From NCBI GenBank assembly GCA_020850295.1, contig JADZEV010000047.1, positions 1 through 7,087 on the forward strand: a stretch of 7,087 nt of DNA, in the 5' to 3' direction. The DNA comes from Candidatus Nomurabacteria bacterium (lineage in GTDB: Bacteria; Patescibacteriota; Minisyncoccia; Phycocordibacterales; UBA9973). Positions 1 to 4,603 of this stretch are shown here, one piece after another. The position numbers and the translations under genes are program-made. Each line of letters begins with the position of its first letter. Position 1 is the first letter of the stretch. The notes under the pieces are model-generated. The model did no database searches. It was not told the DNA's origin and was given only the letters and a program-made list of their open reading frames with translations.

Positions 1-2099
1 CGACGAGAGTTGGCTTCGTCGAGTGCCGCATCAGTTTCATCAAGCACTAGAAATGGTGGTGGATTTACTTGTGATATAGCAAAAAGAAGTGCAATAGAAA
101 CAAGAGATCTTTCTCCTCCTGATAGCATGTTTAGCTCTTTGACCTTTTTCTCTGGTAAGTTTACATGCACTTCTATTCCCCTTTCAAAATTCTCTTCTGA
201 TTGTTCTTCTTCAAATACTTCTTCCTCTTCTTCATCTTTTTTCTTTTTTCTTCCTTTTTCGATAGTGATAGACAGAAACGCACTTCCCCCGCCAAACATT
301 GTTTTGAAAAATTCTCCAAAGCGAGTATTTATAGTCTCTACTCCTTTTGTAAATTTTTCATCGAGCACCTTCTTAAGATCTACTATCAAAGAGCTTAGGT
401 TCTTTACACTTGCTTCTATATCTATAAGTTCACGAGTTAAGAACACATCTCGTTCTTTTGTACTTTCGTATTCTGAGACAACTTCGTTCCCTATACCGCT
501 ATGCTCTTCTAGTCTTATCTTGAGCCTATCTATAGATCTTTGCAGTTCATGCATATCTAAAGTATCCTCTTTACCGATCTCATTACTTAATTCTTTTAGT
601 TTATGTAAAAAACTTGGACCAAATAAAAATCCTGCCTCTTTTACTTCTTGATCAAATCTTTCTTTGCGTTCAACAAAACTTGATTTTGAAACGGCCAGTA
701 TTTGTAACTCTGACTCACACTGTTTGATCTCACCGGTTATTTTGTATCTGTTTTCAATACTAGAGCTACTATTTTTGCGAGAAACTTCTCTTTCTTGTTC
801 AAGTGAAAGTATTTCTTTTTGTAGCTCTTGCTCCTTCGAGACTAGTGGTGAGAGTTCTTTTTGTAGAGATTCTAGTTCTAAAACTGTTTCTTTTATGTCA
901 GGAATATCATTTGGTAATGAAGTCTTTTGTTCATTTTTTATCTCTTTAGATTTGAGTTTTTCTATCAAAGAAGCTAGTTTATTTATGGCTTCCTTAGCAC
1001 TCTCTAGAGAGTTCGCACTTTTAACTGAGGAGATAAAGAACTCTATATCAGAGAGCATCTGTCTATACTCACTTGGAGCAAAAGAAATGCTTTGTGACTC
1101 CAAAGAGCTACTTACTGATTCTCTATTTGAAATAATCCTATGAGCTTCTATCTTTCCTTCCAGTCTGCCTATCTTTTGATCTAGTTCTCTACGCTTTTGT
1201 TGTATATTTAGAACTATTTCTTTTTTGCTATTTATACTCTTTAAAATTTCGAGGTCATTATCTTCTGTGTTCTCTGGAAGAAGTGACAATGCTTTTTCTA
1301 ATTCGGCTTTTTTCTTTTCTATCAAAAGAGTTGACTCTTTTATATTTACTTCATCTTTTGAAAGCCTGGATTTTTCTATAGATAAAAAGCGTGTTAAGGC
1401 AAGCTCAAGCTCTTCACGAACAGCTTTGCCTTTTTCTATTTTTTCAACTTGCTTCTTTAAAAAGTTTAAGTGTGGTGCCAATTCTCTACGGAGGAGTTGC
1501 ACTTCTTTCAATGTCTCTAAAGTCTTAGTTAGTTTTGACTCACTTTCTTTTATACGAGAATGATAAACCTTAAGTCCAAGAGCATCTTCTAATATAGAAC
1601 GACGATCTTTAGCATTGGCTCGAAGTATACCGTCAGCTTCTCCTTGAGAAATAATATGGTGCGAAGAGGTGCCAATATTTACAGAAGATAAAAGTTCTAC
1701 CATTTGCTTGAGTTTGATCTCAGTACCATTTAAAGAATACTTACTAGTTCCATCAGAGAAAATTTCTCGAGAAAATGTCACAGTATCAAAAAGTACCGGA
1801 GACTCGACATCACCAGTCTGGAAAGCAAAAACTTTGTCTTTATTATCAAAAGTTATAGAAACATAAGCTCGAGAGAGCTTTGGAGATCCTGTTCCTCCGC
1901 GAAATATAAGGTCTGAGCCACTTTTTCCTCTCATGCTTTTCATAGATTGCTCGCCCATGACAAATCGAAAGGCTTCTACAACATTACTCTTTCCAGATCC
2001 GTTTGGTCCAACTACGGCTGTAACAGGAGCACTAAAAGAAAGCGTTGCTTTTTTGGCAAAACTTTTAAATCCAGATATTTCTATATTCTGCAAACGCAT
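1..2099 (-). CDS. smc: Short SMC-family chromosome segregation ATPase (C-terminus beyond left edge)
   Basis: ATP-driven chromosome condensation and segregation protein. Reading the minus strand from the ATG at 2099 gives 699 codons without a stop, leaving the window before the end. Visible parts: N-terminal head with the GFKSFA motif (10-15), Walker A GPNGSGKS (31-38), the MGEQSMKSMRG segment (48-58), a Q-loop-like SQGEAD (151-156) and the DRRSILEDALGLKVY end of the head (165-179). Helical, Lys/Glu-rich coiled coil follows to about 580. The C-terminal head has INTRFGEFFKTMFGGGSAFL (590-609), the ABC signature LSGGERS (659-665) and Walker B with D-loop FLVLDETDAALDEAN (683-697). Canonical SMCs place the second head near residue 1,050 of about 1,180; here the total should be near 750, with no glycine-rich hinge seen. 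The start is fixed by family homology; there is no Shine-Dalgarno in range. SbcC/Rad50 is less likely: the head motifs are SMC-type and no zinc-hook CxxC is present. Confidence 0.93.
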   Translation of the reverse strand, partial: MRLQNIEISGFKSFAKKATLSFSAPVTAVVGPNGSGKSNVVEAFRFVMGEQSMKSMRGKSGSDLIFRGGTGSPKLSRAYVSITFDNKDKVFAFQTGDVESPVLFDTVTFSREIFSDGTSKYSLNGTEIKLKQMVELLSSVNIGTSSHHIISQGEADGILRANAKDRRSILEDALGLKVYHSRIKESESKLTKTLETLKEVQLLRRELAPHLNFLKKQVEKIEKGKAVREELELALTRFLSIEKSRLSKDEVNIKESTLLIEKKKAELEKALSLLPENTEDNDLEILKSINSKKEIVLNIQQKRRELDQKIGRLEGKIEAHRIISNRESVSSSLESQSISFAPSEYRQMLSDIEFFISSVKSANSLESAKEAINKLASLIEKLKSKEIKNEQKTSLPNDIPDIKETVLELESLQKELSPLVSKEQELQKEILSLEQEREVSRKNSSSSIENRYKITGEIKQCESELQILAVSKSSFVERKERFDQEVKEAGFLFGPSFLHKLKELSNEIGKEDTLDMHELQRSIDRLKIRLEEHSGIGNEVVSEYESTKERDVFLTRELIDIEASVKNLSSLIVDLKKVLDEKFTKGVETINTRFGEFFKTMFGGGSAFLSITIEKGRKKKKDEEEEEVFEEEQSEENFERGIEVHVNLPEKKVKELNMLSGGERSLVSIALLFAISQVNPPPFLVLDETDAALDEANSR

Positions 2100-2106
2100 T
2101 GTGATA

Positions 2107-2115
2107 AGTATATCA
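2107..2115 (-). promoter_or_regulatory. Extended -10 promoter of smc, leaderless
   Basis: The minus strand reads TGATATACT, an extended -10 element (TG, one base, TATACT). Usual spacing puts +1 at 2100 or 2099, that is, at the A of the smc ATG or one base before it. No good -35 is seen 17 nt upstream, as expected if the TG extension compensates. The element begins directly after the terminator T-run of the preceding gene. Assigned by pattern only. Confidence 0.6.
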
Positions 2116-2117
2116 TT

Positions 2118-2143
2118 AAAAAATCCTCCCGATTGGAAGGATT
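2118..2143 (-). terminator. Intrinsic terminator of the membrane-protein gene, just before smc
   Basis: On the minus strand AATCCTTCC and GGGAGGATT form a 9-bp stem (one G-U pair) around the loop AATC, and the 3' arm runs straight into six T residues. It lies 5 nt after the stop of the 122-aa membrane-protein gene. The GGGAGG inside the 3' arm looks like a Shine-Dalgarno but ends 25 nt before the smc ATG, too far to serve it. Confidence 0.72.
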
Positions 2144-2148
2144 AATAA

Positions 2149-2517
2149 TTATTTAGGATCAAACTCTATCATCAAGACATGCATTTTTTCTGCTTTTCGC
2201 TGTAGCTCTTCTCTTTTTGAAATAATGTCTTCTAAGGACCTTTTTTCTTTCTTAAAAGATTCAATGTAATATTCAAGAAATCTCCTTTGCCACTTCTTTT
2301 GCCTGGCCGCAAAGAAACAATATAAAATTACAACTACTGATGGGGTCGTTGATAAAAAAATAATGGAGGGTCTCAAAGAAAGAATTGGCGTAAAGCTAAA
2401 TCCTAAAATAATCATTATAATTGTAGGAATTACTCCAAATAAAATTCTTTTTTCAATAAAGTATTCTGCAGTCCTTGATATTAACCAAGACTTATCTTTT
2501 TCTGCTATCTCTAGCAT
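2149..2517 (-). CDS. Small membrane protein with two transmembrane helices and a C-terminal coiled coil, function unknown
   Basis: I do not recognise this 122-aa protein. It has a short charged N-terminus (1-24), a hydrophobic segment at about 25-47 rich in Ile, Leu and Phe with one Pro, a short loop, and a second hydrophobic segment at about 52-71 ending in CFFAAR. Residues 72-118 are strongly charged and helical (KKWQRRF, KKEKRS, KREELQRKAEK), probably a cytoplasmic coiled coil. Arg and Lys around both helices suggest a hairpin with both ends in the cytoplasm. No catalytic motif or signal peptide is seen. It lies between rnc and smc on the same strand, with a weak promoter of its own and a clear terminator after it, so it may be transcribed with rnc or alone. 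No Shine-Dalgarno precedes its ATG. A structural or membrane-scaffold role is only a guess. Confidence 0.75.
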   Translation of the reverse strand: MLEIAEKDKSWLISRTAEYFIEKRILFGVIPTIIMIILGFSFTPILSLRPSIIFLSTTPSVVVILYCFFAARQKKWQRRFLEYYIESFKKEKRSLEDIISKREELQRKAEKMHVLMIEFDPK

Positions 2518-2536
2518 AAAAGTAGTTTTAGGTTAA

Positions 2537-2565
2537 AGAATATGTTTTTTGTTACTCTACCTCAA
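2537..2565 (-). promoter_or_regulatory. Possible promoter of the 122-aa membrane-protein gene
   Basis: The minus strand carries TTGAGG (2565-2560) and TATTCT (2542-2537) with a 17-nt spacer, four of six matches to each consensus box. The predicted +1 is near 2530, giving a leader of about 13 nt without Shine-Dalgarno. Weak matches, so tentative. Confidence 0.35.
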
Positions 2566-2599
2566 ACCTTTATGATATGCAATGATCCTCAATTTTAAG

Positions 2600-3289
2600 C
2601 TACCAACCCTTTTTTTCTAGGGCTGCTTGAGCGGCTGCTTGTTGAGCTTCTTGTTTACTTCTACCTTTTCCTTCAGCTATTTTTTTCTCACCAAAGAAGA
2701 CTCCGACAGTGAAAAACTTGTCATGGTCGGGACCGAGTTGACCTATAACTTCATAACTTGGAGTTACTCCTAGTCTCTCTTGGGCTTCTTCTTGAATATG
2801 ACTTTTAGCATCACGCCAAAGCTTCTTGCTTATAATGTCGCCAAGTTTTGGTATTAGAGTTTTTGTTATAAAGACATTGCAAACTTCGTATCCTTGATCT
2901 AAATAAAGAGCGCCGATAAAAGATTCATAAGCATTTGCAAGTATTGTTTGTCTTGCTCGTCCAGTATCTTTGCTTTCTCCTTTTGAAAGTAAAAGGTATT
3001 CGTTCATATCTAAAGACTGCGCTACATCAGCAGCAACAACAGCATTTACCAAGGCGCTTCTATAAGCTGTCAGATCTCCTTCTGCATGGTCTTTGTATGT
3101 GCTAAATAAATAATCAGTAACAACAAGTTCAAGCACAGCATCTCCTAAGAATTCCAACCTCTCATTGTGAGACAATCCACTTTTTGGATTCTCATTTATA
3201 AAAGACCTATGTGTAAAAGCCTGCTTTAATACTTCTTGGTTTTTAAATTTTATTCCGATAGTTTTTTCAAATTCACTAAAATCTTTCAT
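2600..3289 (-). CDS. rnc: Ribonuclease III
   Basis: Double-strand-specific endoribonuclease that processes rRNA precursors and other structured RNAs in the cytoplasm. The 229-aa length is normal. The N-terminal nuclease domain (about 1-155) holds the family signature NERLEFLGDAVL at 42-53, with the expected metal-binding residues E46 and D50, and the second catalytic segment ILANAYESFIGALYLD at 116-131 with E122. N119 sits where E. coli has Asp114; the other acidic residues are intact. The double-stranded-RNA-binding domain (about 161-227) has the usual alpha-beta-beta-beta-alpha pattern, ending in GKGRSKQEAQQAAA (207-220). The start gives a complete N-terminus; a -10 box lies 9 nt before the ATG and no Shine-Dalgarno is seen. 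It follows nusB by 59 nt and precedes the membrane-protein gene and smc; an rnc-smc neighbourhood is common in bacteria. Confidence 0.97.
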   Translation of the reverse strand: MKDFSEFEKTIGIKFKNQEVLKQAFTHRSFINENPKSGLSHNERLEFLGDAVLELVVTDYLFSTYKDHAEGDLTAYRSALVNAVVAADVAQSLDMNEYLLLSKGESKDTGRARQTILANAYESFIGALYLDQGYEVCNVFITKTLIPKLGDIISKKLWRDAKSHIQEEAQERLGVTPSYEVIGQLGPDHDKFFTVGVFFGEKKIAEGKGRSKQEAQQAAAQAALEKKGW

Positions 3290-3298
3290 ATTTTTGAA

Positions 3299-3304
3299 AG
3301 TATA
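3299..3304 (-). promoter_or_regulatory. Putative -10 box of rnc, near-leaderless
   Basis: The minus strand reads TATACT 9 nt before the rnc ATG. Normal spacing gives +1 at 3292-3291, so the leader would be only 2-3 nt. There is no TG extension and no convincing -35; the claim rests on the box and on the same arrangement at neighbouring genes. Confidence 0.42.
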
Positions 3305-3348
3305 AAGTGGAAGGTAGCATTTTTAATGCCAACTCTCTACTTTAGACT

Positions 3349-4260
3349 CTATTTATTGTTTATAATTTCAATCGCTTTCGCAATTGAAGGCAATATATCA
3401 TCATATATCGTTAAGTCAACTAACTCACCAGGTTCCATCCATTGTGCCTTATCTAACCCGCCATTACTCTTAAGAACTATTTCTTTATATGGTGCCTCCA
3501 TTAAAAAGTAAGCAACAACTTTCAAGAGTTTCTTTTTTTCTGGATGAGAAGCTACATATTCTATTTTACCTATCTCTTCTACAACCGTCGCACTTAGTCC
3601 CATCTTTTCTCTAACACTACGAACTGCTGTTTCTTCGTATTTTTCTCCTTCCTCAACACCGCTTTTAACTAGTGTCCAGTAACCAAAAACATCGTGAACT
3701 AAAGCAACAAGAACTTTGCCTTCGTGTTTTGTAAAGATTATTCCTCCAGCTTTTGCTTCAACTGGAAGCTTAGAAATATCGATGGGCTCTTCTGGTTCTT
3801 TGTTTTTAGGAGATTTTGATTTGGTAACTTGCTCCTTTCCTGGCTCACCTATTTCTTTATAAACAGCGCCAAGAACACCATTAACAAATTTACCACTATT
3901 TTCTCCACCAAATGTTTTAGCAAGTTCTATCGCTTCGTTGATAGCAACTTTTGGAGGAACTTGATCTCGATCTCCAAATAAAAGTTCAGCTAGACCCATC
4001 CGGAGAACACTTCGATCTACATTGGAGATCTTTTCAAGCGGCCAATCAGGTGCCGCTTTGACAATAATATCGTCTATTACTTGCTGTTTCCTTTCAACAG
4101 TTTCAGCAAGCTCATACATAAAAGGAGCATCAGAATGACCTGGTGCAAACTCTTGTGTATTTTTATCTATAACTGATTTCAGATCTCCTTTTTTTCCTAG
4201 GAAATCCCATTCGAACAGTGATTGAAGAACAATAGATCTTGATAAGTGGCGATTTGCCAT
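3349..4260 (-). CDS. nusB: NusB antitermination factor fused to a C-terminal NUDIX domain
   Basis: 303 aa, against about 130-160 for ordinary NusB. Residues 1-138 are NusB: a basic start (MANRHLSRSIVLQSLFEWDF), and the conserved LEKISNVDRSVLRMGLAELL (75-94), KVAINEAIELAKTFG (104-118) and KFVNGVLGAV (124-133) segments. NusB binds boxA RNA with NusE (S10) and supports rRNA antitermination. A Lys/Glu/Pro linker (about 139-167) leads into a NUDIX fold at 168-303, starting AGGIIFTKHEGKVLVALV. Its box lies at 200-222 and is degenerate: R214 and E218 remain, but the positions of the first and last catalytic glutamates of the REUxEE core carry S215 and K219, and the leading Gly is S200. Hydrolase activity is therefore doubtful; nucleotide or RNA binding is an alternative. 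The frame is open throughout, with no ATG at the junction. It starts 5 nt after the rpmF stop without Shine-Dalgarno, so translational coupling is likely. Confidence 0.93.
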   Translation of the reverse strand: MANRHLSRSIVLQSLFEWDFLGKKGDLKSVIDKNTQEFAPGHSDAPFMYELAETVERKQQVIDDIIVKAAPDWPLEKISNVDRSVLRMGLAELLFGDRDQVPPKVAINEAIELAKTFGGENSGKFVNGVLGAVYKEIGEPGKEQVTKSKSPKNKEPEEPIDISKLPVEAKAGGIIFTKHEGKVLVALVHDVFGYWTLVKSGVEEGEKYEETAVRSVREKMGLSATVVEEIGKIEYVASHPEKKKLLKVVAYFLMEAPYKEIVLKSNGGLDKAQWMEPGELVDLTIYDDILPSIAKAIEIINNK

Positions 4261-4265
4261 GGTTT

Positions 4266-4517
4266 TTATTTTTTAGCTTTTTTCTTAGATGAAGCCTTTT
4301 TTACTGCTTTCTTAACAGATTTAATGCCTTGCTTTTTCATAACGCGCTTCACCGGATCTCCAGTAACACTTCGACCCTTGTACATACCATCTAGGCTTGC
4401 TCGGTGTCGGATGTGCAGAGAGCCACTTGAGTCCTTTGAAAGAGCTGGGCTCTTTAGAGCGTGGTGACTTCTTCGGTTTGCAGTGTGACTGCGTGTGTGT
4501 CTCATTCTTACTACCAT
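4266..4517 (-). CDS. rpmF: 50S ribosomal protein L32, cysteine-free form
   Basis: Component of the large ribosomal subunit. The 83-aa product has the L32 core: a basic N-terminus (MVVRMRHTR), the NRRSHHALK segment (14-22), then SGSLHIRHRASLDGMYKGRSV (31-51), which matches the histidine-rich stretch followed by G-x-Y-K/R-G-R found in L32. There is no cysteine anywhere, so the zinc-ribbon CxxC pairs present in many L32 proteins are missing, as in E. coli L32. Residues 55-83 form a long lysine-rich tail (VKKAVKKASSKKKAKK), longer than usual for about 57-60-aa L32 proteins and presumably binding rRNA. The first ATG is chosen because MVVRMRH matches the family start and a good promoter ends 3-4 nt before it. 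It is first in the minus-strand block and is probably cotranscribed with nusB. Confidence 0.93.
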   Translation of the reverse strand: MVVRMRHTRSHTANRRSHHALKSPALSKDSSGSLHIRHRASLDGMYKGRSVTGDPVKRVMKKQGIKSVKKAVKKASSKKKAKK

Positions 4518-4526
4518 ATGCGGAAC

Positions 4527-4555
4527 ATCATACTACATAAAATTAAAAACATCAA
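4527..4555 (-). promoter_or_regulatory. Sigma70-type promoter of rpmF-nusB, near-leaderless
   Basis: The minus strand has TTGATG (4555-4550), a 17-nt spacer and TATGAT (4532-4527): four of six and five of six matches to consensus. Predicted +1 is 4520-4518, so the leader before the rpmF ATG is 0-3 nt. It is the best -35/-10 pair in the window and diverges from the thrS promoter in an 86-bp intergenic region. Confidence 0.65.
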
Positions 4556-4587
4556 ATATTAGCAGGCTTTTATAAGGACAAAAACAG

Positions 4588-4596
4588 TGGTATAGT
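4588..4596 (+). promoter_or_regulatory. Extended -10 promoter of thrS, leaderless
   Basis: TGGTATAGT is an extended -10 element whose hexamer ends 7 nt before the thrS ATG. The predicted +1 is 4603-4604, the latter being the A of the start codon. The candidate -35 (TTTTAT at 4568-4573) is poor. With no leader, T-box or attenuator control of thrS is excluded if this promoter is the one used. Confidence 0.62.
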
Positions 4597-4603
4597 TTCC
4601 TGT

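Noticed and set aside
10..1563. Several plus-strand open frames rich in Ser, Phe and Leu opposite smc
   Set aside because: They are antisense shadows of the smc frame. Their serine and phenylalanine runs are the complements of Glu and Lys codons in the coiled coil, and the minus strand carries all SMC motifs in one uninterrupted frame.
2125..2130. GGGAGG on the minus strand as a Shine-Dalgarno for smc
   Set aside because: It ends 25 nt before the ATG and is the 3' arm of a terminator hairpin. An ATG at 2116 nearer to it is out of frame with smc and hits TAG after 11 codons.
3319..3331. GCATT-AAA-AATGC hairpin between nusB and rnc as a terminator
   Set aside because: The stem is only five mostly A-T pairs and no T-run follows on either strand.
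4246..4467. Plus-strand open frame of 73 codons over the rpmF region
   Set aside because: It lies antisense to the well-supported rpmF and to the start of nusB, and has no promoter or family resemblance.
4518..4603. T-box or attenuator leader for thrS
   Set aside because: The gap to the divergent gene is 86 bp, the promoter sits 7 nt before the ATG, and no specifier stem or antiterminator is present.
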